Of a stretch of DNA of 64,000 nucleotides, positions 15,886-26,384 are shown piece after piece. Positions within the stretch are counted from its first letter, which is position 1, and each line of letters opens with the position of its first letter. The DNA is taken from NCBI RefSeq assembly GCF_003856975.1, contig NZ_CP033107.1:2232001-2296000 (forward strand), read 5' to 3'. Under the pieces are notes generated by a model that was not told the origin of the DNA, did not search any database, and saw nothing but the letters and a program-made list of their open reading frames with translations. The position numbers were made by a program, and so were the translations under genes. The stretch is from Plantibacter sp. PA-3-X8. GTDB taxonomy: Bacteria; Actinomycetota; Actinomycetes; Actinomycetales; Microbacteriaceae.

Positions 15886-17337
15886 ATGGCGACCAGCATC
15901 CGGACGAAGCAGGAGCCGAAGGTGGTTGTGGCCGACACCGTGGCCCGGCTTCGACAGGCCTTCGACCGCGGCACCACCAAGCCCGTGGCCTGGCGGCTCC
16001 GCCAACTCCGTGCGCTGAAACAACTGCTCCTCGAACGCGGTGGCGAGCTCGAGCGGGCGCTGGCGACCGACCTGGGCAAGAGCGGTACCGAGGCGCAGAT
16101 CACCGAGATCGGCCTCCTCGTCGGCGAGATCGATCACACGCTGAAGCACCTGAAGCGTTGGGTGCGGCCCCGACGCGTCGCGGTGCCACTCACCCTCGCC
16201 CCGGCGTCGGCATCGGTCGTGGCGGAACCGGTCGGCGTCGTCCTCGTCATCGGCCCGTGGAACTATCCGGTCCAGCTCTGCATCGGTCCCGTCATCGGGG
16301 CGCTCGCCGCGGGTGACGCCGTCCTGCTGAAGCCCAGCGAGCTCGCCCCCGCCACGAGCGCCGCACTCGCTCGTCTCCTCCCGGAGTACCTCGACGACCG
16401 TGCCGTCGCGGTGGTCGAGGGCGATGCGGAGGTCGCCAGCGCCCTCCTCGCCGAGCGGTTCGATCACATCTTCTACACGGGTGGAGCCGCCGTGGGCAAG
16501 GTCGTCGCCCGTGCCGCGGCGGAACATCTGACCCCGATCACCCTGGAACTCGGCGGGAAGTCGCCGGTGTACGTCGACGACACCGTGGACCTCGCGGACG
16601 CGGCCCGCCGGATCGTCTGGGGCAAGCTCATGAACGCCGGCCAGACCTGCGTCGCCCCCGACTACCTGCTCGCGACGCGGTCGGTCGCCGATCGGCTCGT
16701 CCCGTACCTGCGCGACGCGATCGCAGCCCTCTACGGCCCCGACCCCGCCGACAGTGCCGACTACGGCCGCATCATCTCCGACAAGCACTTCGCCCGGGTC
16801 AGCGGTCTACTCGACGGTCTCGAACCGGCTCTCGGCGGCGGGGTCGACGCCTCGGAGCGGTACATCGCCCCGACGGTCGTGAACGGCGTCGACGCTTCGG
16901 CGTCGATCATGCAGGAGGAGATCTTCGGTCCGATCCTGCCGATCCTCCACGTGTCCGGGCTCGAACAGGCCATCGCGCACATCCGGGCAGGGGAGAAGCC
17001 GCTCGCGCTCTACGTCTTTAGCGACGATCGCGCCACGCGGAAGCGGTTCACACGCGACACCTCCTCGGGCGCATTGGCGTTCGGCGTGCCGGCCGCGCAC
17101 CTCCTCGTGCCGGGTCTGCCGTTCGGCGGTGTCGGGGCGAGCGGGATGGGCGCCTATCACGGCCGCCATTCCTTCGACACGTTCAGTCACGCGAAGGCGG
17201 TGTTCTCCAAACCGCTGTCCCCGGACACGCTGTCACTCGTCTACCCACCCTTCACCGAAGCGCGCGACCGGATCGCGCGACTGATCTCGAAGACCGGCAG
17301 CACCGACGACCGCCGCCCGTGGGGAGCCCGTCGGTGA
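15886..17337 (+). CDS. Aldehyde dehydrogenase family protein (class 3-like)
   Basis: 483 residues, NAD(P)-dependent oxidation of aldehydes to acids. GPWNYPVQLC is the class 3/ fatty-aldehyde type Rossmann motif, FYTGGAAVGKVV the cofactor loop, LELGGKSP carries the general-base glutamate, GQTCVAPDY the catalytic cysteine, QEEIFGP and FGGVGASGMGAYHG close the active site. No N-terminal targeting sequence is seen. A TATGCT box at 15847-15852 predicts a short leader, and GGAGGAACCC precedes ATG 15886. It overlaps mazG by GTGA, so the two are coupled. Physiological substrate unknown. Confidence 0.92.
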   Translation: MATSIRTKQEPKVVVADTVARLRQAFDRGTTKPVAWRLRQLRALKQLLLERGGELERALATDLGKSGTEAQITEIGLLVGEIDHTLKHLKRWVRPRRVAVPLTLAPASASVVAEPVGVVLVIGPWNYPVQLCIGPVIGALAAGDAVLLKPSELAPATSAALARLLPEYLDDRAVAVVEGDAEVASALLAERFDHIFYTGGAAVGKVVARAAAEHLTPITLELGGKSPVYVDDTVDLADAARRIVWGKLMNAGQTCVAPDYLLATRSVADRLVPYLRDAIAALYGPDPADSADYGRIISDKHFARVSGLLDGLEPALGGGVDASERYIAPTVVNGVDASASIMQEEIFGPILPILHVSGLEQAIAHIRAGEKPLALYVFSDDRATRKRFTRDTSSGALAFGVPAAHLLVPGLPFGGVGASGMGAYHGRHSFDTFSHAKAVFSKPLSPDTLSLVYPPFTEARDRIARLISKTGSTDDRRPWGARR

Positions 17338-18002
17338 GCGGCGAGCCCATCGGCGACACCTCCACTGAGCGCCTCGTCGACGCCATGCGGCAGATCCGCG
17401 ACCGCTGCGTCTGGACGCAGGGCATCGACCACGACATGCTCGTGCCGTACCTCATCGAGGAGAGCTACGAGCTCGTCGAAGCGGTCGAGGCCGGGACGCG
17501 CGACGAACTCGTCGAGGAACTCGGCGACGTGCTGTGGCAGGTCGTCTTCCATGCGGAGATCGCGTCCCGTGACGCCGATGCACCGTTCGACTTCGACGAC
17601 GTCGCCGAGGCCGTCACCCGCAAGATGGTCCACCGTCACCCACACGTGTTCGGCGACGAAGCAGCGCCGACCCCGGAGGACGTGGTGCGCGTGTGGAACG
17701 CTGCGAAGGCCGAGGAGAAGGCGAAGCGCAGCAGCGCGCTCGAGGGGATCCCGCAGGGGATGCCGTCGCTCGCCCTCGCCGACAAGGTGCTGGGCAGGGC
17801 CGTGCCGCTCGGGGTGGGCCCGACGGTCGACGCCGATGTCGTGGACGACGAGGACGCCCTGGGGGAGCAGCTCCTCGCCGTCGTTGCCGCAGCACGGGCG
17901 AACGGGCTCGACGCGGAACGGGCGCTCCGGGGTGCCGTCCGTCGGTTGAGCGCGCGAGTGCAGGACGCCGAGCGTCCGGTGGCGTCCCCGACGGACGGCT
18001 GA
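17334..18002 (+). CDS. mazG: Nucleoside triphosphate pyrophosphohydrolase MazG family
   Basis: 222-residue house-cleaning pyrophosphatase that hydrolyses (d)NTPs. The metal-binding EExxE/ExxD pair is present as EESYELVEAV and EELGDVLWQV, followed by RKMVHRHPHVFGD and VWNAAKAEEKA, which are typical of the long MazG. The C-terminal part is shortened compared with the two-domain E. coli enzyme (about 263 residues). GTG 17334 overlaps the stop of the aldehyde dehydrogenase gene and has GGGGAG seven bases upstream; a GTG at 17319 is less likely. Its place between mfd and eno matches mycobacteria. Confidence 0.93.
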   Translation: MSGEPIGDTSTERLVDAMRQIRDRCVWTQGIDHDMLVPYLIEESYELVEAVEAGTRDELVEELGDVLWQVVFHAEIASRDADAPFDFDDVAEAVTRKMVHRHPHVFGDEAAPTPEDVVRVWNAAKAEEKAKRSSALEGIPQGMPSLALADKVLGRAVPLGVGPTVDADVVDDEDALGEQLLAVVAAARANGLDAERALRGAVRRLSARVQDAERPVASPTDG

Positions 18003-18062
18003 GCGAGGGGTCGCCAGGCGTCGGCTCGCGGAGCCGGTTCGCCGCCATGCCAGAATTGAGGC

Positions 18063-19370
18063 ATGGCAGCTCCAGTGAACCCGCCGCGCGGCATGCGCGA
18101 TTTCCTCCCCGCCGACAAGGCCCGTCGGGAGCACGCGCTGGGCACCATCCGTCGGGTCTTCACCGCACACGGCTTCGACGAGATCGAGACGCCCGTGGTG
18201 GAGGAGTACGACCGGCTGCACTCCGGGCTCGGCGGCGACAACGAGAAGATGGCGTTCAACATCCTCCGGCGCAAGCTCACTCCGGAGGCCATCGTGGCCG
18301 CGGCGGACAACCAGACCGAACTCACCGACCTCGGCCTGCGCTTCGACCTCACCGTGCCGCTCGCCCGGTTCTACGCGACGCACCGGGCCGAGCTCCCGCC
18401 GGTGTTCCGCTCGATCCAGATCGCTCCGGTGTGGCGCGGCGAACGGCCGCAGCAGGGCCGGTACCGCCAGTTCGTGCAGTGCGACATCGACATCATCGGA
18501 GAGTCCTCGAACCTCGCCGAGACCGAGCTCATCATCGCGACCCTCGGGGCCCTCGCGGAGCTCGGCATCACCGGCTGCAGCGTGCGGATCAACGACCGCC
18601 GACTCCTCATCGGCATGCTCGAGTCGCTGGGCTTCCCCGCCGACGAGCACGCGCAGGTGCTCATCACGATCGACAAGCTCGACAAGATCGGTCAGCAGGG
18701 GGTGGTCGCCGAACTGCGCGACCGTGGCGTCAACGCCACCGCCGTCGACGCACTCGAGGCCTTCTTCTCCCGTCCGCAGACGATGGAGTTCAACACCTTC
18801 GGCGAGCGGGCGATCCGCAAGGCGCTGCCGCTCGGTGCGGACGACGCCGTCGTCGCGGAGCTCGACGCACTCGGGAAGGCCGTCGCCGCGGCCACCTCCC
18901 TCCAGGGCCAGCCGGCCGACCCCTTCGCGAACCCGCTCGTGTTCGACCCCTTCCTGGTGCGGGGCATGGGGTACTACACCGGCGCCATCTTCGAGATCGC
19001 GCACCCCGACCTCGGGTACTCGCTCGGCGGCGGCGGTCGCTACGACGGCATGATCGGGCGTTTCCTCGGCCAGGACGTGCCGGCGGTCGGGTTCTCGATC
19101 GGCTTCGAGCGCATCGTCGACCTCATCGAGCTCCCCGCGGGCGCGGCCGCGGATGCCGTCGTGCTCGTGCACGACCGCGACGTGCCTCCCGTGACGCTCG
19201 TGGCGTTGAAGGCCAAGCTCGTCGCCCAGGGGCGTCGGGTGCGCCTCGAAGCCCGCGTGAAGAACCTCAAGGCCCTCCTCGACCGCGTGTCGGCAGCCGG
19301 CTTCGGCGCCTTCGCGTTCGTCTCGGCCGACTCGAACCTCGAGTCGCTCGAGTTCAAAGCGCTCGACTGA
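18063..19370 (+). CDS. hisS: Histidyl-tRNA synthetase
   Basis: 435-residue class II synthetase. Motif 1 region PRGMRDFLP and motif 2 WRGERPQQGRYRQF (about 123-136) are clear, as is the histidine-specific block YYTGAIFEI (about 303-311) and motif 3 FSIGFERI. The C-terminal anticodon-binding domain occupies about 345-435. ATG 18063 lies six bases after CAGAAT (18051-18056), a weak version of the leaderless arrangement. Followed after 67 bases by a membrane phosphatase-family gene. Confidence 0.97.
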   Translation: MAAPVNPPRGMRDFLPADKARREHALGTIRRVFTAHGFDEIETPVVEEYDRLHSGLGGDNEKMAFNILRRKLTPEAIVAAADNQTELTDLGLRFDLTVPLARFYATHRAELPPVFRSIQIAPVWRGERPQQGRYRQFVQCDIDIIGESSNLAETELIIATLGALAELGITGCSVRINDRRLLIGMLESLGFPADEHAQVLITIDKLDKIGQQGVVAELRDRGVNATAVDALEAFFSRPQTMEFNTFGERAIRKALPLGADDAVVAELDALGKAVAAATSLQGQPADPFANPLVFDPFLVRGMGYYTGAIFEIAHPDLGYSLGGGGRYDGMIGRFLGQDVPAVGFSIGFERIVDLIELPAGAAADAVVLVHDRDVPPVTLVALKAKLVAQGRRVRLEARVKNLKALLDRVSAAGFGAFAFVSADSNLESLEFKALD

Positions 19371-19437
19371 CGATTCCCGCACCCGCTTCCCGCTCCTCGG
19401 CGCGCTTCCGAGCCGCTGCCCAGCTCGTCGGTGCAGG

Positions 19438-20511
19438 ATGGAGCATTCGGCCGGATCCCCTCCCACGAGCGATCCGTCCGCTCTGCCCCCGATCGAAGAA
19501 CTGGTTCCCCCGATGAGCGTCATGGCCCCTGCAGCGCGCCCTCGGCGCGCGCCGGAGTCGACCGGTCCCACGCGCCGCCGGGTGAGCCTCGCACGGCGCC
19601 GGGCGACCACGCTCGCGCTGGCCGTCGGTGTCCCGCTCGCCCTGCTGACGGCCGCCCACGCCCTCGTCCCCGACATCCTCGGCCTCGGACTCGTCTGGGA
19701 CAACGCCCTGCCGTGGACGTGGGTCGTGCTGCCGGTGCTCTTCCTCGTCCTCCTCGTCGCCCGCACGCCGGGCGCCGTCATCGGTCTCCTCGCGCCGACG
19801 CTCGTCTGGGCCTTCCTGTTCGGCCCCGGCGTCGTCCCCATGGGTGACGCACGTTCGGCGGTCCCTGCCGAAGCCTCCCTCACGGTCGCCAGCCAGAACC
19901 TCGGGCCGGAGGGCGACCCCGCGGTCATCGCGGCTTCCCTCCAGGCCAGTGGGGCGGATCTCATCGCGCTCCAGGAGATCGAGGACCACGACCGCGAACC
20001 GCTCGCCGCGACGCTCGACGAGCAGTACCCGTACTCCGTGCTCACGGGGACGGTGGGTCTCTGGAGCCGCTATCCGATCGCCGACTCGGTCGGGTTGAAG
20101 CTCGGCCTCGACTGGTACCGGGCGATCAACGCCGTCGTCGACACCCCGTCCGGAGCCGTGAGCGTCTACGTGATCCACGCCGACTCCGCGCGTCCGGGTG
20201 CCCACGCCGAGCGGGACGTGATGCTCGCGGAGTTGGCCGACACCGTCGCGGCGAACACCCGTGATCGGATCGTCGTCATGGGTGACTTCAACGCCTCCGC
20301 CTCCGACCGGGCGCTCGCCGCACTCCAGAGCGAGGTGTCGGAGCCCAACCAGAGCGAGGGCGGCTTCGGACTCACCTGGCCGGCCGGGACACCGCTCATG
20401 CGACTGGACCACGTCTTCGTCCGCGGCATGACCGCGACCCACAACGCCGTCGGCGACGCCGAAGGCAGCGACCACCACGGCATCGTGTCGAGCTTCCGGC
20501 TCGACCGCTGA
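19438..20511 (+). CDS. Membrane-anchored endonuclease/exonuclease/phosphatase family protein
   Basis: 357 residues. A disordered, Pro/Arg-rich N-terminus is followed by three hydrophobic segments (about 60-135), then the EEP fold outside or at the membrane: VASQNLG, IALQEIEDHD (metal-binding Glu), SVYVIHADS, VMGDFNASASD, RLDHVFVRG and GSDHHGIVSSF (catalytic DH). This layout (helices, then EEP domain) is widespread in Actinobacteria and its substrate is generally unknown; phosphodiester-containing nucleic acid, lipid or sugar substrates are all possible. ATG 19438 has no convincing ribosome-binding site; an internal ATG 75 bases later is an alternative. Confidence 0.82.
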   Translation: MEHSAGSPPTSDPSALPPIEELVPPMSVMAPAARPRRAPESTGPTRRRVSLARRRATTLALAVGVPLALLTAAHALVPDILGLGLVWDNALPWTWVVLPVLFLVLLVARTPGAVIGLLAPTLVWAFLFGPGVVPMGDARSAVPAEASLTVASQNLGPEGDPAVIAASLQASGADLIALQEIEDHDREPLAATLDEQYPYSVLTGTVGLWSRYPIADSVGLKLGLDWYRAINAVVDTPSGAVSVYVIHADSARPGAHAERDVMLAELADTVAANTRDRIVVMGDFNASASDRALAALQSEVSEPNQSEGGFGLTWPAGTPLMRLDHVFVRGMTATHNAVGDAEGSDHHGIVSSFRLDR

Positions 20512-20564
20512 CCGCGCGCCTCTGGCGACGATCCGCGGCTCTGCGCCCGTTCAGCCGATGTCAC

Positions 20565-21908
<1,344 letters not shown>

Positions 21909-21920
21909 GCATCGTCACCT

Positions 21921-21962
21921 GAAGGCTCTCAGGGGTGCCGATCGGCACCCCTGAGAGCCTTC
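21921..21962. terminator. Terminator after eno
   Basis: Perfect 42-base palindrome: arms 21921-21941 and 21942-21962 are exact reverse complements with no spacer (a tetraloop would form at the centre). It ends 21 bases before the GTG of the following gene, so that gene must have its own promoter or depend on read-through. Confidence 0.88.
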
Positions 21963-21982
21963 GTCGTGTGCGGGAGGCGCCT

Positions 21983-22759
21983 GTGAAGAAGCCATCGATG
22001 CCGGCCGGCGGCGAGTCGAAGCCCACGTCGTCCGGCAGCGGAGCAGCGTCCTCCTCGTCCTCCGGCTCGTCGAAGCAGCGACCGGCGTCGAAGCCCCGGT
22101 CGAGCTCCGCGGATGCCTCCGCCAAGCGCGCCTCATCGTCGTCCAAGCGCCCGACGGGAGCCACCGCGAAGCCCGCACGCGCCGCAGGCACAGCCCCGCG
22201 GTCGACGACGAAGGCCTCGCGATCAGCGTCGGCCGGTTCCTCGGCGCTGCGCTCCCGGACCGGCTCGACACGCACCGCCCCGGTACGCCAGTCGGACGCC
22301 GGCGGCTGGTTGCGGAGTCTGCGACTGTCCGGGTTCAGCGTCCTGCTCCTCGGGATCCTCGTGCTCGGGGTCGTCGTCCTCGCGCCGAACCTCAAGACCT
22401 TCCTCGAGCAGCGGCAGCAGATCGCCGCGCTGGAGGCCGGTGTCGCCGACACCCAGAAGCAGGTGGACGCGCAGCAGGCCGAACGCGAGCGCTGGAACGA
22501 CCAGAGCTACGTCATGACGCAGGCGCGCGACCGACTGTTCTACGCCCTGCCCGGTGAGGTCAGCTACATCATCATCAACGACGTCGACCCGGCCTCGTTG
22601 CCCACCACCGAGACACCCGTGAGCGACACGCTCGTCGACTCGCAGTCCGACTGGCTCGACGGCCTGCTGTCCTCGCTCGTCGCCACCGGCTACTCGCCGG
22701 CCCCCGTCGCGACCGAGACCCCTGCTCCCACGCAGACGACGCCTCCCGTCGGCGGCTGA
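21983..22759 (+). CDS. Septum formation initiator family protein (FtsB/DivIC-like)
   Basis: 258 residues, bitopic. Residues 1-110 are a disordered Ser/Ala/Lys-rich cytoplasmic extension, a transmembrane helix lies at about 117-134, a coiled coil at 138-172 (FLEQRQQIAALEAGVADTQK) and the FtsB-type end ARDRLFYALPGE at 181-192. The tail (about 200-258) is Pro/Thr-rich. FtsB/DivIC proteins link FtsQ and FtsL in the divisome. GTG 21983 follows GGGAGG; the ORF could extend to 21935 but that lies in the terminator. eno/FtsB-like/DUF501 is a conserved actinobacterial order. The long disordered extension is expected for Actinobacteria. Confidence 0.87.
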   Translation: MKKPSMPAGGESKPTSSGSGAASSSSSGSSKQRPASKPRSSSADASAKRASSSSKRPTGATAKPARAAGTAPRSTTKASRSASAGSSALRSRTGSTRTAPVRQSDAGGWLRSLRLSGFSVLLLGILVLGVVVLAPNLKTFLEQRQQIAALEAGVADTQKQVDAQQAERERWNDQSYVMTQARDRLFYALPGEVSYIIINDVDPASLPTTETPVSDTLVDSQSDWLDGLLSSLVATGYSPAPVATETPAPTQTTPPVGG

Positions 22760-22797
22760 CGTCCGGACGCAGTGGTGAACCCGGCGATAATGGAACC

Positions 22798-23319
22798 ATG
22801 AGCACCCCTCCCTTCGGCCCCGTCTCCGAGCGCGACGTCGAGATCGTGTCGGCGCAACTGGGACGCCCGGCCCGAAACGTGGTCGGCATCGCGGCGCGCT
22901 GTGTCTGCGGCGCCCCGACGGTCGTCTCCACCGCTCCTCGCCTGGCCGACGGCACGCCGTTCCCCACGTTCTACTACCTGACCCACCCGGCCGCCACGGC
23001 CGCGGTCTCCTCGCTCGAGGCGACCCAAGTGATGAACGAGTACAACGAGCTCCTGGCCGAGGACGAAGCGGTCCGCGCCGACTACGCCACCGCACACACG
23101 GCCTACCTCGCCGACCGCACCTCCATCGCCGAGGTCGCCGAGATCGACGGGATCTCCGCCGGAGGTATGCCGGTGCGGGTCAAGTGCCTCCACGCGCTCG
23201 TCGGCCACGCCCTCGCGGCTGGTCCGGGCGTCAACCCCATCGGCGACCTCGCGCTCGACCGCGCGAGCTGGAGCCCCGAGGTGTGCGCATGCGCGGACGG
23301 CCAGGCGGGGCAGGGATAG
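22798..23319 (+). CDS. DUF501 family protein
   Basis: 173 residues, cytoplasmic, function unknown. Conserved DUF501 blocks: SERDVEIVSAQLGRPARNVVGIAARC, FPTFYYLTHP, EASQ-like SSLEATQVMNEYNELL and RVKCLHALVGHALAAGPGVNPIGD. The pattern of Cys/His residues (CVCG, KCLHALVGH, CACAD) suggests metal binding, which is inference. A GATAAT box (22786-22791) ends six bases before ATG 22798, so the gene is probably transcribed leaderless, independently of the FtsB-like gene. The gene usually sits between ftsB and an exopolyphosphatase in Actinobacteria; here a subtilase follows and overlaps its end by 31 bases. Confidence 0.9.
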   Translation: MSTPPFGPVSERDVEIVSAQLGRPARNVVGIAARCVCGAPTVVSTAPRLADGTPFPTFYYLTHPAATAAVSSLEATQVMNEYNELLAEDEAVRADYATAHTAYLADRTSIAEVAEIDGISAGGMPVRVKCLHALVGHALAAGPGVNPIGDLALDRASWSPEVCACADGQAGQG

Positions 23320-24662
23320 GCCCCGCACGCGACGGGGGTCGCCTGTGGGGGAGTGACGGTCCGCGACGCGGAGACCGTCGTCGTCCGCACGGCCTCCGAG
23401 GTGCGCTGTCGGCGCTGTCCGTGGTGCTCCTGGCGTTCCTGCTCGTGGGGACGCAGGCGCTCCCGGCGTCGGCGGACACGGTGCGCGACATGCAGTACTG
23501 GCTCGGCGACTACGGCTTCACGACGGCGTGGGAGACGACGAAGGGCGCCGGTGTCACCGTCGCCGTGATCGACACCGGCATCGCGAGCGGTCCTGCGGAG
23601 TTGACCGGTGCGGTCGCGGGTGGCGTCGACGTCTCCGGGCTCGGGAGTCCCGACGGCCGGACACCGGTGGGCTCCGAGGGGAGCGAGCACGGGACGTTGG
23701 TCGCCTCGATGATCGCCGGACGTGGTCGCACGGGCGGTGCCGGGGTCATCGGTGTGGCGCCAGAAGCGCGCCTGCTCTCCGTCTCGGTCGGGTTCGGCTC
23801 CGACGGGTCGGCCGTCGTCCCCTGGGACGATCAGATCGCGACCGCCGTCCGGTGGGCGGTGGACAACGGTGCGGACGTCATCAACATGTCGCTGACGCGC
23901 AACAGCCTCGACTGGCCGACGAGCTGGGACGACGCCTTCCTCTACGCCTTCTCGCACGACGTCGTCGTGGTGGCTGCAGCGGGCAACCGGGGGAGCGGGA
24001 CGGTCGAGGTCGGTGCTCCGGCGACGATCCCGGGTGTGCTGACCGTCGCCGGTGTGGACCGCGCGGGGTCGGCGAGCTTCGACGCCTCGAGCCAGGGCAT
24101 CACGATCGCCGTCGCTGCGCCGAGCGAGCAACTCGTCGGGGTGACGCCCGCCGGGTCCTACGTGCAGTGGCAGGGGACGAGCGGGGCGGCACCGATCGTC
24201 TCCGGACTCGTGGCCCTCGTCCGCTCCGCCTGGCCGGAGCTCAGCGCCGCCGACGCCATCAAGCGCGTGACGGCAACGGCGAAGCAGGTGGGCGACTCCG
24301 CACAGAGCCCCATCTACGGGGCAGGACTGATCGACGCCGCGAAGGCGGTCAGCGGTTCCGTCGGCCCGGCGGCGACCTCGCCGGAGCAGCAGCTGTCCGA
24401 CTGGATCACGCTCTACCGACGGGCCCCGCAGGCCCCCGATCCCGATCCGGGTGCCGAGCAGCCGTCGCCGACACCGGAGCCGGTACCCCCGGCGATCCCG
24501 GAGAACGAGGCCGTCGAGGTGCGCGCCAACCCGTTCCTCCCGACGCCGAGCACTCTGCTCTACGGCTCGCTGCCACTGGCGCTCCTCCTCGGAACTGGTA
24601 GCCTGGTCACGCTCGGTGTCATAGGCGCTACCAGGCATTTCAAGCGGGTGCTGCAGAAGTAG
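23289..24662 (+). CDS. S8 family serine protease, mycosin-like, membrane-anchored
   Basis: 457 residues. A long basic N-terminus leads into a signal peptide (about 42-62, ending ALPASAD). The subtilase domain has the triad D95 (VIDTGI), H134 (SEHGTLVAS) and S298 (QGTSGAAPIVSG). A Pro-rich linker (about 385-410) and one transmembrane helix near 425-448 end the protein, with a short basic cytoplasmic tail. This is the architecture of MycP mycosins of type VII secretion, but no ESX gene is in the window. ATG 23289 lies inside DUF501 with GAGG upstream; no later start leaves a complete signal peptide. Substrate unknown. Confidence 0.85.
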   Translation: MRGRPGGAGIGPARDGGRLWGSDGPRRGDRRRPHGLRGALSALSVVLLAFLLVGTQALPASADTVRDMQYWLGDYGFTTAWETTKGAGVTVAVIDTGIASGPAELTGAVAGGVDVSGLGSPDGRTPVGSEGSEHGTLVASMIAGRGRTGGAGVIGVAPEARLLSVSVGFGSDGSAVVPWDDQIATAVRWAVDNGADVINMSLTRNSLDWPTSWDDAFLYAFSHDVVVVAAAGNRGSGTVEVGAPATIPGVLTVAGVDRAGSASFDASSQGITIAVAAPSEQLVGVTPAGSYVQWQGTSGAAPIVSGLVALVRSAWPELSAADAIKRVTATAKQVGDSAQSPIYGAGLIDAAKAVSGSVGPAATSPEQQLSDWITLYRRAPQAPDPDPGAEQPSPTPEPVPPAIPENEAVEVRANPFLPTPSTLLYGSLPLALLLGTGSLVTLGVIGATRHFKRVLQK

Positions 24663-24728
24663 TACCCTGTTCCGATATTCTCAGACACTCATCTGAACCA
24701 ATCGTCTTGACGTAGGAGATCGTTCGCC

Positions 24729-26282
24729 GTGCCCAAAATTCTGATCGTCGGTGGTGGTTACGCCGGGTTCTACACCGCATGGAAGCTCGAGAAGCAGCTT
24801 CGTCGTGGTGAGGCCGAAGTCACCATGGTCGACCCGCTGCCCTACATGACCTACCAGCCCTTCCTGCCGGAGGTCGCCGCCGGTTCCATCGAGCCGCGTC
24901 ACGCGGTCGTCTCGCCGCGTCGCCACCTGAAGCACACCAACGTGATCACCGCCAAGGTCACGGGCATCAACCACGCCGAGAAGAAGGCGACCATCACGCC
25001 TGAGGTCGGTGAGCCCTGGGAGGCCGACTACGACATCATCGTCGTCACCGCCGGAGCCGTCTCCCGCACCTTCCCGATCCCCGGTGTCGCCGACACCGCG
25101 ATCGGTCTCAAGACCATCGAAGAGGCCGTCGCGATCCGCGACCGCGTGCTCTCCAACTTCGACAAGGCCGCGAACCTGCCGGCCGGGCCCGAGCGCGACC
25201 GCCTCCTGACCTTCACGGTCGTCGGTGGCGGCTTCGCCGGTATCGAGGTCTTCGCCGAGCTGCGTTCGTTCGCGAGCTCGCTGCTGAAGTTCTACCCGCA
25301 GCTCTCCTTCGAGGACACGCACTTCCACCTCATCGAGGCCATGGGTCGCATCATGCCCGAGGTCAAGATCGAGACGAGCCACTGGGTCCTCAAGAACCTG
25401 GCCGAGCGCGGTGCGCTCGTGCACCTCGACACCCAGCTGCAGTCGGCTGTCGACGGCAAGATCGAGCTCTCGACCGGTGAGTCGTTCGAGTCCGACCTCA
25501 TCGTCTGGACCGCCGGTGTCATGGCGAACCCGGGCGTCGTCCGCGGTGGCGACCTCCCCGTCGAGGAGCGCGGTCGCATCAAGACCCGCGCCGACCTCCG
25601 CGTCGGCACCGACGACGACATCGTCGAGGGCGCCTGGGCGGCCGGCGACGTCTCCGCCGTCCCCGACCTCAGCGGTGGTGGCGTCGGCGGGTTCTGCGTG
25701 CCGAACGCACAGCACGCCGTCCGTCAGGGCAAGCTCCTCGCGAAGAACATCACCGCGGTCCTCCGTGGCGAGGAGCCGAAGAACTACTTCCACAAGAACA
25801 TGGGTGCGGTCGCCGGTCTCGGCATCGGCGTCGGTGTCTTCCAGTCCGGCAACCTCGCGATCAAGGGCCTCCCGGCCTGGTTCGCGCACCGTGGGTACCA
25901 CGGGCTGGCCATGCCGAGCTTCGAGCGCAAGTTCCGCGTGTTCGGTGGCTGGTGGAACAACTTCTGGCTGGGACGCGACATCGTCTCCCTGTCGGCCGTG
26001 CAGAACCCGCGTGAGGCCTTCGAGACCTTCGCGTCGCGCCCGAAGCCCCCGGCAGACGCTGCGGCCCCCGCAGCAGCTCCGGCGGCTCCCGCAGCGGCTG
26101 AGAAGCCCGCTCGCAAGGCTCCCGTGAAGCGCAAGCCGAAGGCCGCCCCGGCCGAGGCCGCAGCGCCCGCTGCCGAGGCTCCTGCTGCCGAGGCTCCTGC
26201 TGCTGCTGCTGGCGCCCCGACCGGTGCCGACGACGAGCAGGCCTACGCGACGCCCGCTGAGGAAGTCAGCGCGAACAAGTAG
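24729..26282 (+). CDS. ndh: Type II NADH dehydrogenase
   Basis: 517 residues, single-subunit non-pumping NADH:menaquinone oxidoreductase on the inner face of the membrane. FAD-binding ILIVGGGYAGFYTA (residues 4-17), NAD-binding TFTVVGGGFAGIEVFAEL (about 160-177), WAAGDVSAVPD and the quinone-site region PNAQHAVRQGK are all present. The catalytic core ends near residue 440; the last 75 residues are Ala/Pro/Lys/Glu-rich and disordered, an unusual addition compared with the about 430-residue enzyme. A TATTCT box at 24676-24681 predicts a leader of about 40 bases; GTG 24729 follows GTAGGAGATC. Confidence 0.95.
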   Translation: MPKILIVGGGYAGFYTAWKLEKQLRRGEAEVTMVDPLPYMTYQPFLPEVAAGSIEPRHAVVSPRRHLKHTNVITAKVTGINHAEKKATITPEVGEPWEADYDIIVVTAGAVSRTFPIPGVADTAIGLKTIEEAVAIRDRVLSNFDKAANLPAGPERDRLLTFTVVGGGFAGIEVFAELRSFASSLLKFYPQLSFEDTHFHLIEAMGRIMPEVKIETSHWVLKNLAERGALVHLDTQLQSAVDGKIELSTGESFESDLIVWTAGVMANPGVVRGGDLPVEERGRIKTRADLRVGTDDDIVEGAWAAGDVSAVPDLSGGGVGGFCVPNAQHAVRQGKLLAKNITAVLRGEEPKNYFHKNMGAVAGLGIGVGVFQSGNLAIKGLPAWFAHRGYHGLAMPSFERKFRVFGGWWNNFWLGRDIVSLSAVQNPREAFETFASRPKPPADAAAPAAAPAAPAAAEKPARKAPVKRKPKAAPAEAAAPAAEAPAAEAPAAAAGAPTGADDEQAYATPAEEVSANK

Positions 26283-26309
26283 TCCGGTGCGGAGCCCAGC
26301 TCCGTTCCT

Positions 26310-26353
26310 CGAGAGGCGCATGTCATCCGGTCCGCCGGGGCATGCGCCTCTCG
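26310..26353. terminator. Terminator after ndh
   Basis: Thirteen-base perfect arms (26310-26322 and 26341-26353) around an 18-base loop that can itself pair CCGG with CCGG. It lies 27 bases after the ndh stop and 31 bases before tRNA-Leu. Confidence 0.8.
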
Positions 26354-26384
26354 GCGTTCGACGCCTCGATACGATGAGGTGCAC

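Noticed and set aside
17241..20045. 934-residue minus-strand frame across the ALDH, mazG, hisS and EEP genes
   Set aside because: No recognisable domain, opposite to four well-supported genes.
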